A stretch of DNA of 64,000 bases from Glaciecola siphonariae (lineage in GTDB: Bacteria; Pseudomonadota; Gammaproteobacteria; Enterobacterales; Alteromonadaceae): the NCBI RefSeq assembly GCF_042652645.1, contig NZ_JBHSGU010000005.1, forward strand, positions 496,001 to 560,000, written 5' to 3'. A program made the position numbers and the translations under genes. Under the pieces are notes generated by a model. That model had not been told where the DNA came from. It saw nothing but the letters and a program-made list of their open reading frames with translations, and ran no database searches. Below, in pieces: positions 9,418 through 19,006 of this stretch; the stretch's first letter is position 1; each line of letters starts with the position of its first letter.

Positions 9418-11631
9418 TTATGGTTTCGGGTTATAAAATGCTAGCCACTTGGACGTGCGAGCTAAGGCGTCATCTCTTGATACAGGTTTATACGCTTTAA
9501 CATCCTCTTTAAATTGCTCGCACGAGACTAATGCTGAGGTTGACGCACTGATGGGCGAGACAGCGTCGCTTTTGTTTTTTGATTTATACACCACGCCACT
9601 GTTGTCTCTGAGCTTATTCTCAACCGAGGGCAGCTTAGCTACTAGCCATCGAAACGGCTTTCCAATCAATGGGCTCTTAAAGACTTTAATAAACAGTTTG
9701 CGAAGCTCTTTGGATTTAACAAGGTCTTTGGCATCTTTAAAGATTAGCTGCAAAGTATTTTCTGACGAAGCAGTCTCTTGATGCACTTTAAGCTTGCCTA
9801 TTTCAAGTTTGGTCTCAAAGGCATGAGTGAAATATGCATAAAAATCTTGATAGGTATTTTTGTCATCATCATTTATAAAATAAACCTGACGAGCTAATTT
9901 TTCGCTTGAAAGGCAATGCAGTATTGCCATAACCACATTATCTACGTAAACCGTGTTACTCGGACACTGCGCGGTACTCTGCGTAAACGCCATACCTTGC
10001 TCAACAGCTTGGCGTCCGGCGCCTATATTGAAAAGCGGAGAATAGGGACCGTAAATATTGGTGGGCCTAAGTACTGCGCCTGTTAAGGTTTTACGTTGCA
10101 GCGCGTCTAATACAATTTTCTCAGCGTCACGTTTGGCGCGGCTATAAATATCATTGCTGGTACTAAGGCGAGCGTTGTCTTCGGTCATTTTTTGCTCCGA
10201 AGATGCTAAATCTACGCTCGCTAGACTGCTTATGTGCACGAACTTGCTTATGCCGGCCTCCTCGGCCAGTGTAATGAGGGTTTCGGTGCCTTTTACCGTG
10301 GTGTTGTAAATTAATTCGTCATCACCATACGCCGTGCCAACCGCGCAGTGTATGACCGAGTCACAACCCTCTAAGGCTTGTTTAACACTACTAGGGTCGT
10401 TTAAGTCGCACATGCGCATGGCAACATCATAGCGTGAAATACGTGTGGCATTGTTAGGGTTATTTACCGCTGCAATTACCTTGCAATCGGTACGCTCTAA
10501 AAGCGTTTCAACGATGCGGCCGCCTAAAAATCCGGTTGCTCCGGTTATCAGAACTTGTTTAACCCCGCTTAGATCTGCAATAGAAAGCGCAGATGTATCG
10601 CCCCAATCATAGTTAGTTTGTGATTTTTCTGCGTAACATTGGTCAATAATTTGTGCGGCTGCGATAACGCTGGCACATGATAACTTTGGCTCTGTGCTCT
10701 GCTCAATTGCGTGCAGAAAATCATCGTGCTCTTTTGCAAAGGTCTCAAACCATTCTTCGTCTTTTGTATCGCTTGACTCGCATTCATATACCACCGAAGG
10801 TGTTGCGACATCTTTTGCTGTGCTTTTAGGGAGATTAGGCAAAACCTCAACCTTGAATCGCTCACCAACTGATAAACGCAGCGCTGCTTTTTCACAAAAT
10901 ACGGTTAGCTCTCCCCCTAGCTTACGAATCCTTGAGAGCTTTACATCACCTTTAATTTTTTGCCGTCCAAATTGAAAACTCAATTGCATTTCGCAATCTG
11001 TTTCGATGCCGCTTACCGCATCATCGCTATATTCTAAAAGAGATACTTTATGGCCAAATAATTCACACAGCCAATCAAGCGCGTGTGGTCCAAGGTCCAT
11101 AAGTACGCCGCCTCCGGCGAGTTCTTTTTTCATATTGCCAAGAGAGCTTGCGCTCCAACTGTAGGCATCGCCCCACAAAAACTCAAAGCTCTCAGCTTTT
11201 CCCCAAACCCTATCGGCAATCAGCGATTTTAAAGTTTGTAGGCTCGGATATAGGCGACGATAAAGCGACACACTTAACACGCAGTTGTTTTGTTTGGCAA
11301 GATCAGCAAGAGCAATAGTCTCTTCTACGCTAAAGGCAACCGGCTTTTCTACTAGCACATGCTTTTGTTTTTGTAATAAACCTTCGGTGATTGCAAAGTG
11401 AAACGCCGCCGGAGTGGCAACAATTGCAGCATCATACTGAGCGACAGGGATTTGCGACAAATCTGTAAACGTATGCAAACTAGGATATGCATCTTTCAAA
11501 ATCGATAAGGTTTTTTCAGACTTATCGACAATCCCAGAAACCTCGACATCATCTCTTCCTAGCAGTATTGGTAGGTGCCATTGCTGCGTTATGGCGCCTG
11601 CACCAATAATTATGACTCTTTGCTTTTTCAT
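9418..11631 (-). CDS. Fusion of Gfo/Idh/MocA oxidoreductase with NAD-dependent epimerase/SDR
   Basis: A single 737-codon frame encodes two Rossmann enzymes. Residues 1-345 are Gfo/Idh/MocA-like, with VIIIGAGAITQQWHLP at the N-terminus, the VEKPVA motif near residue 94 and GGGVLMDLGPHALDWL. From about residue 358 an extended SDR follows, with VLITGATGFLGGRIVETL, HISSLASVD and the catalytic IYSRAKRDAEK (Tyr-x3-Lys), ending with a basic tail. Both halves act on nucleotide or free sugars in many pathways, so one polypeptide could oxidise and then epimerise or reduce the same sugar. No frameshift or internal ribosome site is needed to explain it. The neighbouring pyruvyl transferase points to glycan synthesis. 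Confidence 0.88.
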   Translation of the reverse strand: MKKQRVIIIGAGAITQQWHLPILLGRDDVEVSGIVDKSEKTLSILKDAYPSLHTFTDLSQIPVAQYDAAIVATPAAFHFAITEGLLQKQKHVLVEKPVAFSVEETIALADLAKQNNCVLSVSLYRRLYPSLQTLKSLIADRVWGKAESFEFLWGDAYSWSASSLGNMKKELAGGGVLMDLGPHALDWLCELFGHKVSLLEYSDDAVSGIETDCEMQLSFQFGRQKIKGDVKLSRIRKLGGELTVFCEKAALRLSVGERFKVEVLPNLPKSTAKDVATPSVVYECESSDTKDEEWFETFAKEHDDFLHAIEQSTEPKLSCASVIAAAQIIDQCYAEKSQTNYDWGDTSALSIADLSGVKQVLITGATGFLGGRIVETLLERTDCKVIAAVNNPNNATRISRYDVAMRMCDLNDPSSVKQALEGCDSVIHCAVGTAYGDDELIYNTTVKGTETLITLAEEAGISKFVHISSLASVDLASSEQKMTEDNARLSTSNDIYSRAKRDAEKIVLDALQRKTLTGAVLRPTNIYGPYSPLFNIGAGRQAVEQGMAFTQSTAQCPSNTVYVDNVVMAILHCLSSEKLARQVYFINDDDKNTYQDFYAYFTHAFETKLEIGKLKVHQETASSENTLQLIFKDAKDLVKSKELRKLFIKVFKSPLIGKPFRWLVAKLPSVENKLRDNSGVVYKSKNKSDAVSPISASTSALVSCEQFKEDVKAYKPVSRDDALARTSKWLAFYNPKP

Positions 11632-11843
11632 ACGAGTTTTCCGGTCCCTGTGTTTTCCTTCGAATTAGCATAGACTTGAGTACGAAACGCTCTCGCCCAC
11701 CCCAATCATTTATCACGCTACGATATCTTGATACGACTACGCTTTCAACGATTCTAGTTTTACAAAATCGTCCTAAAAATTTCCGTACTTGCTGTTTTTG
11801 CTGTTAGTGCTTTGGTGCGCAAGATGAATATGCGCCAAGTAAT

Positions 11844-12416
11844 TCACTTCAACGCTTCTATCTCTAACAGCGCTTGCTCGATAGCAAATATATGTTCATC
11901 GTGCTCGCCGTGCTTTCGAAGCGCTTCGGCTAGGTCGTAGACATAGTCTTTGTTTTCGCCGCTTGGCCCCTCACTTTCATATATATGGCGAGCAAGCTCT
12001 TCGGTACTGGCGTCACCTAGAAAGGCTTCGTTATCAGGCGTTGCCATGTAAACAAGGCCGCGCACAGTAGAGCCTGTTGCGAGCGTAATATCAATTTCTT
12101 CTCTTAAGTAGCCGTTTTTTTCACGATGATCTAAATGCTCAAAGACGTCTGGCGTCACTCGGTACGCCATGCCAAAACAAAGGGTGTTGCCTGAGGGGGT
12201 GAGTGTGGCTACGCGGCCGGGGCTGCTTGGCGTGCCGCGATGGTCACTGCTACCTTGCCACATTCTGCGCTCATAACCTTTAATGTGCGCGGGCGATTTA
12301 TCGAGATACGGAAAATCGACTTTATAAATAAGTGAGCCATATCCAAAAACCCAAAGCTCTTCAAACTCGTCTAGTTTATGGCGCCCACTGTTAAGTGTTT
12401 GCGTGTCGTAAGTCAT
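11844..12416 (-). CDS. chaC: ChaC-type gamma-glutamylcyclotransferase
   Basis: This 190-residue protein has the ChaC fold motif WVFGYGSLIYK near the N-terminus and RMWQGSSDHRGTPSSPGRVATL. The catalytic glutamate lies in LDHREKNGY (about residue 100). ChaC enzymes split glutathione into 5-oxoproline and Cys-Gly in the cytoplasm. It stands alone between two longer spacers; a strong terminator of the upstream lipase gene separates the two. The ATG at 12416 is the only sensible start. Confidence 0.92.
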   Translation of the reverse strand: MTYDTQTLNSGRHKLDEFEELWVFGYGSLIYKVDFPYLDKSPAHIKGYERRMWQGSSDHRGTPSSPGRVATLTPSGNTLCFGMAYRVTPDVFEHLDHREKNGYLREEIDITLATGSTVRGLVYMATPDNEAFLGDASTEELARHIYESEGPSGENKDYVYDLAEALRKHGEHDEHIFAIEQALLEIEALK

Positions 12417-12474
12417 AAAACTCGCTTAATTTAACAATGCGTCAGTTAACAATACTTAATTAAGCGATGAAGAT

Positions 12475-12524
12475 AACAAAAAATGCCAAGCAAGGCAGAT
12501 TATTCTTAGCTTGCTTGGCAATTT
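12475..12524 (-). terminator. Rho-independent terminator after the lipase gene
   Basis: On the minus strand an 11-bp perfect stem (TGCCAAGCAAG at one arm and CTTGCTTGGCA at the other, 15-nt loop) is followed by a run of six T. It lies about 35 nt after the lipase stop. Confidence 0.85.
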
Positions 12525-12555
12525 ATTTAACAAAAACGATTGTTTTGCGTTGGCG

Positions 12556-13596
12556 TCAGTTGTTTAAGGTATCGTAAACGTTAGCCGACATACTCTTACG
12601 ATTACTGTTGTCGACAGAGCGTACTCTCGCTCCCCAGCTCCACCAGCGCCGGCCTGTAGACTCAGCAAAATCTATGACTAAACCATTTGCCGACACGTTA
12701 TTGATAATGGGTGCATACACGCCACCAACACGGTCGTTATTAATGTGCTGACTGTGGTTGACTCGCTCACCTATCAAAACAGGAAAATGATTGGCGAGTA
12801 GCGCAGAAGGTGCGCGCGCTGAGCGCAGCACGCCGTTGTTTCTAATGCCCGATGAGCATGAATTATAATCGCCTTTTCGATTTGAACCGCATGCGCTATG
12901 CAAAGGCACCACGCTGTCGTCTTCACCTTGAATGAATGGCTTGGTAATGCCTGCAAATTCAGAGCCGGTGCCAACAAATCTCAAACGCGGTACACCTTGG
13001 TTTCCTTGAGCGATTCGTCGAGCATTAGTAGGGCGTAAATCATTTACAACCCCTAAACCAGAGCTGCTTGGGTCAACCCCTAAAAAGGCACGCACTACTT
13101 GGCGGATTGTAAAATCGACGAACCCACCGCCTGAGGCCACATTCGCCGCTAAGTCGGCCAACTCAGTGCCGCCGCCTGCTCCGGCAAAATCAATTACTGC
13201 CAATACTTTAACGCGGTTTCGGTCAATGCCCCATTGTCCCAAGCGATTCAGTGCATCGCGCAATACTAAATCACCCGTTGAGTGCGTTACCCACACGCAG
13301 CCTTGTATGCACAATCCACTTGCCTCTAAACGCTCGAAGTGGCGCTTAAATTGGTCTTTTACACCACCGCTCACTCTGTCTGCGCTTGAGTAATAGTGAT
13401 GTTCATCGGCACGTGAGGTCCAATAATCTGAAAAGTAGTTTCTGGATTGTTGCAATAAAAAGGCTTCATTAGGTGGGGTATTTTGTAAGTCTGTAAACTG
13501 AAAACCATGCACTAAAATCACTGGTTTCCCAGCAATAGCAGCGTAACAGCCGGTCGATACAAACAGCAGGGTGAACAACATGGTAAGTGTTTTCAT
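12556..13596 (-). CDS. Secreted lipase/esterase (alpha/beta hydrolase)
   Basis: The 346 residues begin with a signal peptide (MKTLTMLFTLLFVSTGCYA). The oxyanion region is PVILVHGFQFTDL. The nucleophile elbow reads THSTGD, a variant of GxSxG with Thr-His before Ser near residue 106. Candidate Asp and His are in GEDDSVVPLHSACG and NHSQH. Paired cysteines (CIQGC; CGS...CSS) fit an exported enzyme with disulfides. It resembles family-I/class-2 lipases, but substrate preference cannot be read from sequence. It lies 45 nt downstream of a membrane-anchored protein gene, with an AGGAAAA ribosome site, so the two are probably one operon ending at the terminator near 12500. Confidence 0.8.
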   Translation of the reverse strand: MKTLTMLFTLLFVSTGCYAAIAGKPVILVHGFQFTDLQNTPPNEAFLLQQSRNYFSDYWTSRADEHHYYSSADRVSGGVKDQFKRHFERLEASGLCIQGCVWVTHSTGDLVLRDALNRLGQWGIDRNRVKVLAVIDFAGAGGGTELADLAANVASGGGFVDFTIRQVVRAFLGVDPSSSGLGVVNDLRPTNARRIAQGNQGVPRLRFVGTGSEFAGITKPFIQGEDDSVVPLHSACGSNRKGDYNSCSSGIRNNGVLRSARAPSALLANHFPVLIGERVNHSQHINNDRVGGVYAPIINNVSANGLVIDFAESTGRRWWSWGARVRSVDNSNRKSMSANVYDTLNN

Positions 13597-13641
13597 AAGT
13601 TTTTCCTGTAAGTTGTGTGAGATGCTTTATCAGCATTCTTT

Positions 13642-14784
13642 TTAATTTGCACCACTTATACTGCCTAGTTGACGCAAAAATGATTCTCGCTCCGCAGCCA
13701 GCGGGTCGAAAAATGTTTTATCTTCGTAACGGTCAAATCCAAATCCTTCTACCTCGTAGCTTTTTGCTTCGCTATTCCCTGCTTGGTCAAATTGCTCACC
13801 CTCTTCAGCACCGCGTTTAAGACGAATATTAGAGAGTCGATAAGGTCCTTCATTGCCCTTAAATTTCAATGCCTGAATATGCGCTTTCAGCACAATTTCC
13901 TGACTGCCTGACGACAGCCTAGCCTCTTGTTGAAGTTGAATTAACGGAGTGTCGTTGTTTTGGTCATACAACACCGCAGACACGTAAAAATAGCCGCTCT
14001 TATGCACGTCTACATTCAGCGGAATATCAAGATATTCATTGTTTGGGTTGGGATTGTCTAAACCGGTTACCGTGGCTGAGGGCTGCGTATATTTGAACAC
14101 TGAACTTGAAAAGAAGACTTCATTATCCACGGTTACATAAGCGTTAAGTTGAAGCTCTTCCGGCAATGAACCATATTCGAAAGTGCTCGCTGGTATGGTT
14201 TCGTTTGCCTCCCATTGACCGCTAAAATTGCTCTCTACGTCGATTGTCTCAATAGCGGCAGCGTTAGCACTATCCGACTCGACCATTTCTACACTCACGT
14301 CGACATCGGCATCACTCGGTACGCCCGCTATTTGCACAAGCACCTCAACATCTTGTCCAGTGAAGTACTGATACTCGTCGGTTGCAAGCGCTAATTTGAT
14401 TTCGCCATAGGCTTGCGATGGCAATGAGAATTCGGTCCAGGTTTCAGCAAACGGTTCGTACACAACAACTTGCTCAGGGTGCAACACCGGTTGAGATTCA
14501 AGAGGAAACTGAGACTGCTGAGAAAAAGCATCGGCAATATCACTAATTTGCGTTGCTAAAGTCGCCAGCGCTGGCTCATCGACTTGCGCGATCAGCTGCG
14601 TAGTAAGCTCGGGTGAAGGCTTATTTGGAGCGGGCGTTGGAAGTGGCGCATTGAGGGGTGTCGTTTGTTCGTTGTTTGTATTTTTATGCGCATCAGACGC
14701 GCCGCCGGCATCAGGCCAAGCGAACCAAATTACCCATGCGCAAATCACTATTGCAGATAATATCAATATTAACGGTTTAGACAT
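13642..14784 (-). CDS. Membrane-anchored periplasmic protein (possibly DUF4785-like), partner of the lipase
   Basis: The 380 residues comprise one N-terminal transmembrane segment (LILILSAIVICAWVIWFAWP, residues 4-23) and a Pro/Thr-rich linker (about residues 30-70). A beta-rich globular part follows, with phrases like YFTGQDVEVLVQIAG and SGYFYVSAVLYDQNNDTPL suggesting Ig-like sheets. The end is a charged tail RESFLRQLGS. The architecture recalls lipase foldases (anchor, linker, periplasmic domain), but the helical repeats and signature motif of those chaperones are missing and the gene is upstream, not downstream, of the lipase. DUF4785 is my best but unsure family guess. Confidence 0.6.
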   Translation of the reverse strand: MSKPLILILSAIVICAWVIWFAWPDAGGASDAHKNTNNEQTTPLNAPLPTPAPNKPSPELTTQLIAQVDEPALATLATQISDIADAFSQQSQFPLESQPVLHPEQVVVYEPFAETWTEFSLPSQAYGEIKLALATDEYQYFTGQDVEVLVQIAGVPSDADVDVSVEMVESDSANAAAIETIDVESNFSGQWEANETIPASTFEYGSLPEELQLNAYVTVDNEVFFSSSVFKYTQPSATVTGLDNPNPNNEYLDIPLNVDVHKSGYFYVSAVLYDQNNDTPLIQLQQEARLSSGSQEIVLKAHIQALKFKGNEGPYRLSNIRLKRGAEEGEQFDQAGNSEAKSYEVEGFGFDRYEDKTFFDPLAAERESFLRQLGSISGAN

Positions 14785-15074
14785 TCAACTCATCTGGTCA
14801 TCCGATCACATGAACAAAATATAACCGTATATTAATAAAATGTTAAATATTTTATTTTTTATTTACATATACTTTTGGAAACAGATGCTTACTCTTAAGC
14901 TGATGTACTGACGATAAGCATTTGCTTGGGCGGTATCGATTTGCGCTTAATTAATCCCTAAGCCAAAGCACGGGGTGGCGGATAGGCCAATTACGATTTA
15001 TTCCATATACCGCGCTTTAGGCAGCCTCAGTTTTGGCAGAAGATAGCAGAAAATTCAAACAACATTAGCCTAAG

Positions 15075-18000
15075 TTATTGCTCAATACGCTCAAGCCTGA
15101 TGGCATCAACAATCACATTGCCGTTTGCGCCCTCTGTATCAAAAAGGGCTCTGAATTTGCCGTGCGACAAGTCGAAGCTACCCAATGATGTCCAATCTCC
15201 AAAGTCCTTTTTCTGGTTTAAGAAGATAATTTGCTCACCACTGGCTGTATCAATCATAAGTTTTGCGTTTGTAGCGTGACCAGAATCGGGTTGACCACCA
15301 AAGTCCGCGTGCCATCGTCCAAATATTTCATATTCTCCTGCAACTGCTAAGTCTTTCTCAAACCTTGCTGTTGCACCACTATTTGGCCTCATAAAGACAT
15401 AATTTTTACCAACAAAGCCACCCGGGAAACCAGCGATAGTGTTTACATCCCCAGAAAATACTGCGTCTTGAGTATCTAAAACAATCACATCGCCTGCTAC
15501 GGTGTTTGGACGGATAGCCGAATAACCGTCAGCGATACCCATATTGCCCGTACGGCTAAGGCCATCTCTTGTTTCCATCACAGTACCCACTAATCCGCCG
15601 GCCGCTACGCTGCGTGAAACAACAACTGAGAAGTCTGCATCTGTGGTCATGTACTGAGGGACGGTAAGACTTGAGCTTTGATGAAAGTGCCCGAGAATTT
15701 CGGTTTTACCGCCATTTCGGGTCAGTACATGGGTGCCATCACCCTCGGTTTTATAGCCGAGTACTTTGAGAGTGCCTCCGTCGTTTACAATATGCGCCTC
15801 GTAGTCAGTATTACGCGCGGCAGTATCTTCAATATTAAGTTGGCTTGCCCAAACATGCTGATTTTCGGTGATGCGCAAAGCGCCTGCTACCACATCGGTG
15901 ATGTAAACGTCGCCCGATACGCCTTCTATCGGTTCATAATAAAATCCAGCTAAGTTGTTTACAAAAAGAGGGCGTGCGCTTTGATGAATTATCTTAAATT
16001 TGGTCTCAGCCGCAGGTGAAAATGAGTTTTGTAAGCGTTCAATTGTGACGCTTGCGCTTGAGCCCTCAGCAACAATAATGTTGCCGCCGCCCAAGATTTG
16101 CGCTTCGGTCCCTAACAGCCTCTCTACCGAACCGTGTATTGTGACATCACCAAGTAGTACCCATGTACCATTTGCCAAATAGACGGTGCTTGCATTTTTA
16201 GCGGCAGCAGCATCAATAGCGGCCTGAATCGCTGCGGTGTCGTCATCTTCAGCAACAGGCGCATTAAATGTTCCTTCTCTAATGCCCACCTCACCGCCAA
16301 AATCTAGCGCAGAAACCCACTGCGAAAGATTGCGCTCAAGTACTGGTGGCGTTAATGCCGCTTGAGGCAATTGCAGCATTGTTTGCGCTGCATCGTCGAA
16401 AAGCGTGAATGGTCCACCTCGTAACAGGTTACCTGAGCCCAACTGCCAAAACTCATTGATCACGCCGTCTGAGCTTACATCTACCAAACGGTTTCTATCA
16501 AAGAAGTTGTTTGTGGCACTGAAAGCACGGTCGAAGCCTTGCACTACAACGTTGTGTAAATAGGCAGAGCGGTCGTTTTCAATGGCATTGGCACCAGCAT
16601 TTTGCGCAGCCTCTATGCGACTGTTTGTAAGCACCAAACCGACGTCGGAGGAGCGGGGTCCATTGAAGGCTAATGGCGTGTTTTCAAAATGCACATTATT
16701 AGCAAACGTGTTTTGCGCTTGATTGGATAACCACGATACTTCGTTTTGCTCGCTCAGAGTGATACCGTCGAAGGTCATGGACGCGGCCAAAAATGAACTT
16801 CTTATTCCAATATCGAAGCCTTCGATTTCAACATTTTTAACTAGCAAAGGTCCGTTGTCGATAATTGAGCCTAAGTCTAGCCCGATTCTCGCATTGCCAT
16901 CTTCACTGATAATGGCCACATCAGAGACAGTACCTTGGTTGTTGGCAGCATAAATAAGCCCTGTTGCATCGTCGTTTTGTGCGCCAACGATTAGGGTCAG
17001 GTCGCGCACGGAGTTACGAAAATATACGCCAAAGTTGATTGCGCCATTGGCGACTTGGCTTGCTTCATCGAAGCTTCTAAAATCGAGCAAAGCCCCGTTT
17101 AATCCGCTGTTTTCAATTAACTTGATTTTGGTAAGCGCTTTGCCCGCCCCCTGAACAATAGTAAACCGAACCAGTCCTTGGTCTTCATTTGGTCGAAGCG
17201 TGCTGGAGATATGATAAGTACCTTGACCAAAATAGAGGATTTTTTGTCCGCCGGAGAACGAGTCAAAAGCCGCTTGAATGGCTGCGGTATCATCTATGCC
17301 ATCATCAGGTATGGCACCGAAGTCGTCTACTCTCACTACACCTGCGTCGGTTGGGAAATCTATGGCCAGATTTTCAGGGCTGTTTTGCTCAGTGTTAAAA
17401 ATAAAGCTGCTTTCTTTTAGGGTCTGTGCATCAACGCGCCACAGCTGCACGACCGTACCTTGGTAGGATATGCGCGTGTCATTTCGATATTGACGTATTT
17501 CAAGCTCGGAAATATCTCTCGCATTAAATTTAAGTTGGTCAAGGTCAAGCTCAAAATCTTCTATCTGGTTAAGGTCATCATTTGAGCCAAATGAAAATAT
17601 ATCCCTACCTTGCCCGCCCTGTATTTTGTCATTTCCAGCGCGGGGCGAGATGGTGTCGTCACCCTCTGAGCCATATAGTTTATCGTCTGAATCACTGCCG
17701 ATGATGATGTCGTCACCGTGTTTTGCAAGTATTCGCACAGAGACGCCGCTTGAGCTAGCATCTAGTACATCAGCTCGATCACTTGCATCAACCGACTCAA
17801 TATTTGAATCACCTAAACTAAGACTCAGTGAACCATCTTTAGTGAAGATAACTTTGTCGTAACCTTCTCCGCCGTCGATGCTGATGTCATCGGCATCTAC
17901 GTACAGGCGGTCGTTACCAGCGCCCCCATCAAATTTATCTACGCCTTCATCGCCCCATAAAGAATCGTCTCCAGCTCCGCCAAAGAGAATGTCATCCCCT

Positions 18001-18722
18001 TCGTCTCCCCCCACATGATCGTTGCCATCTGAGCCATAAACAGTGTCGGCACCGGCGCGTCCACGCAGAATATCGTTGCCTGCATTGCCAACTAAGGTAT
18101 CGTTGCCATCTCCACCGTCTATCCGGTCTTTAAGTTTACCCCCATACAAGAGATCATTTCCTGCTCCGCCGTGGAGAATCGTCTCAATATTCAGCAGACT
18201 TGCATCAAAAGTATCATCGCCTACATCGCCATAAGCGAGCTCAAGCTGCGAGACCGACATATCAACACTCACGCCCCGCGCGTCTCTTACAAACAGAGTA
18301 TCGCGCCCAGCACCGCCGTTAATAAACAGGTCGTCAGCATCTACATACAGTTTATCATCTCCTTCTCCTGCCGAGAGGCGGTCGCTGCCACCGTCTCCCC
18401 ACAATGCGTCATTTCCAGGTCCGCCAAACAAATGGTCGTCACCTTCATCTCCGCCAACGTGGTCGTTACCGTCGCCGCCGTATACTTCGTCGTTCCCTGC
18501 ACGGCCCCGCAGATAATCATTCCCCGCTAAACCGTTTAGCGAGTCATCTGCGCTCGTACCATTGAGACGGTCGTCAGATGCGGTACCTGTTACAACATTG
18601 TTGCCATTAGCACCGGCAATAGTTGTGGTATCTGCCGCGAAAACAGGAGAAGTTAAACAAAAGGTAAGAGCTGACGCTGTGGCGAAAACTGAAGCGACTT
18701 TGGAGAGGCTAAAGGTGTGCAT
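15075..18722 (-). CDS. Secreted RTX-repeat protein with tandem pectate-lyase-3/GH55-like beta-helices
   Basis: From the ATG at 18722 the product starts with a Sec signal peptide (MHTFSLSKVASVFATASAL, cleavage after VFA). An upstream in-frame ATG at 18758 would ruin the signal and lies on the far side of the operator. Residues about 35-380 are calcium-binding RTX nonapeptides (many GGxGxDxLx). Then come two beta-helix domains, each opened by a DDTAAIQAA motif (near residues 478 and 834). This double arrangement recalls the paired helices of GH55 or tandem pectate_lyase_3 enzymes. The last 130 residues resemble golvesin/CBM-like lectin modules (YEIFGRWHADFGG, VIVDAIRLERI). It is likely an extracellular polysaccharide-degrading enzyme; class uncertain. 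RTX repeats at the N-terminus together with a Sec signal are unusual. Confidence 0.82.
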   Translation of the reverse strand: MHTFSLSKVASVFATASALTFCLTSPVFAADTTTIAGANGNNVVTGTASDDRLNGTSADDSLNGLAGNDYLRGRAGNDEVYGGDGNDHVGGDEGDDHLFGGPGNDALWGDGGSDRLSAGEGDDKLYVDADDLFINGGAGRDTLFVRDARGVSVDMSVSQLELAYGDVGDDTFDASLLNIETILHGGAGNDLLYGGKLKDRIDGGDGNDTLVGNAGNDILRGRAGADTVYGSDGNDHVGGDEGDDILFGGAGDDSLWGDEGVDKFDGGAGNDRLYVDADDISIDGGEGYDKVIFTKDGSLSLSLGDSNIESVDASDRADVLDASSSGVSVRILAKHGDDIIIGSDSDDKLYGSEGDDTISPRAGNDKIQGGQGRDIFSFGSNDDLNQIEDFELDLDQLKFNARDISELEIRQYRNDTRISYQGTVVQLWRVDAQTLKESSFIFNTEQNSPENLAIDFPTDAGVVRVDDFGAIPDDGIDDTAAIQAAFDSFSGGQKILYFGQGTYHISSTLRPNEDQGLVRFTIVQGAGKALTKIKLIENSGLNGALLDFRSFDEASQVANGAINFGVYFRNSVRDLTLIVGAQNDDATGLIYAANNQGTVSDVAIISEDGNARIGLDLGSIIDNGPLLVKNVEIEGFDIGIRSSFLAASMTFDGITLSEQNEVSWLSNQAQNTFANNVHFENTPLAFNGPRSSDVGLVLTNSRIEAAQNAGANAIENDRSAYLHNVVVQGFDRAFSATNNFFDRNRLVDVSSDGVINEFWQLGSGNLLRGGPFTLFDDAAQTMLQLPQAALTPPVLERNLSQWVSALDFGGEVGIREGTFNAPVAEDDDTAAIQAAIDAAAAKNASTVYLANGTWVLLGDVTIHGSVERLLGTEAQILGGGNIIVAEGSSASVTIERLQNSFSPAAETKFKIIHQSARPLFVNNLAGFYYEPIEGVSGDVYITDVVAGALRITENQHVWASQLNIEDTAARNTDYEAHIVNDGGTLKVLGYKTEGDGTHVLTRNGGKTEILGHFHQSSSLTVPQYMTTDADFSVVVSRSVAAGGLVGTVMETRDGLSRTGNMGIADGYSAIRPNTVAGDVIVLDTQDAVFSGDVNTIAGFPGGFVGKNYVFMRPNSGATARFEKDLAVAGEYEIFGRWHADFGGQPDSGHATNAKLMIDTASGEQIIFLNQKKDFGDWTSLGSFDLSHGKFRALFDTEGANGNVIVDAIRLERIEQ

Positions 18723-18732
18723 AACAAGTCCA

Positions 18733-18754
18733 TAAATGATAGATGTATCATTTA
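18733..18754. promoter_or_regulatory. Palindromic operator in leader of the RTX/beta-helix gene
   Basis: Perfect 9-bp arms TAAATGATA and TATCATTTA with a 4-nt spacer, 11 nt upstream of the chosen ATG. The core ATGATA-N4-TATCAT recurs with the same spacing before the 882-residue gene at 20647-23295. No other copy was seen in the window. A GntR- or TetR-like dimer is a reasonable guess; the regulator is not encoded here as far as I can tell. Confidence 0.65.
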
Positions 18755-19006
18755 CCATATTGATATGTTTGTCGTTAGTTTGTCAACAAGATTTTTGCTC
18801 GAATGGGTGCAAAGCAATAAACGCATCGATAAACGAAAAAGCTACCGAGCTTGATAGAGGATTGGAAAAATGGCCTAGGGTTAGTTAAAAATCCTAAAAA
18901 CGCACTCATTCACTCTTAAAATAATGATAAAGCGTTTGATTAGTAAATTCTGTCCAGCTATCTTGGTTTTGTAAAGCATCTTATTTGTAGAATTGGGAAT
19001 GATGGA

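Noticed and set aside
13642..14784. Lipase-specific foldase
   Set aside because: The predicted domain is beta-rich rather than helical, no foldase signature is visible, and gene order is reversed.
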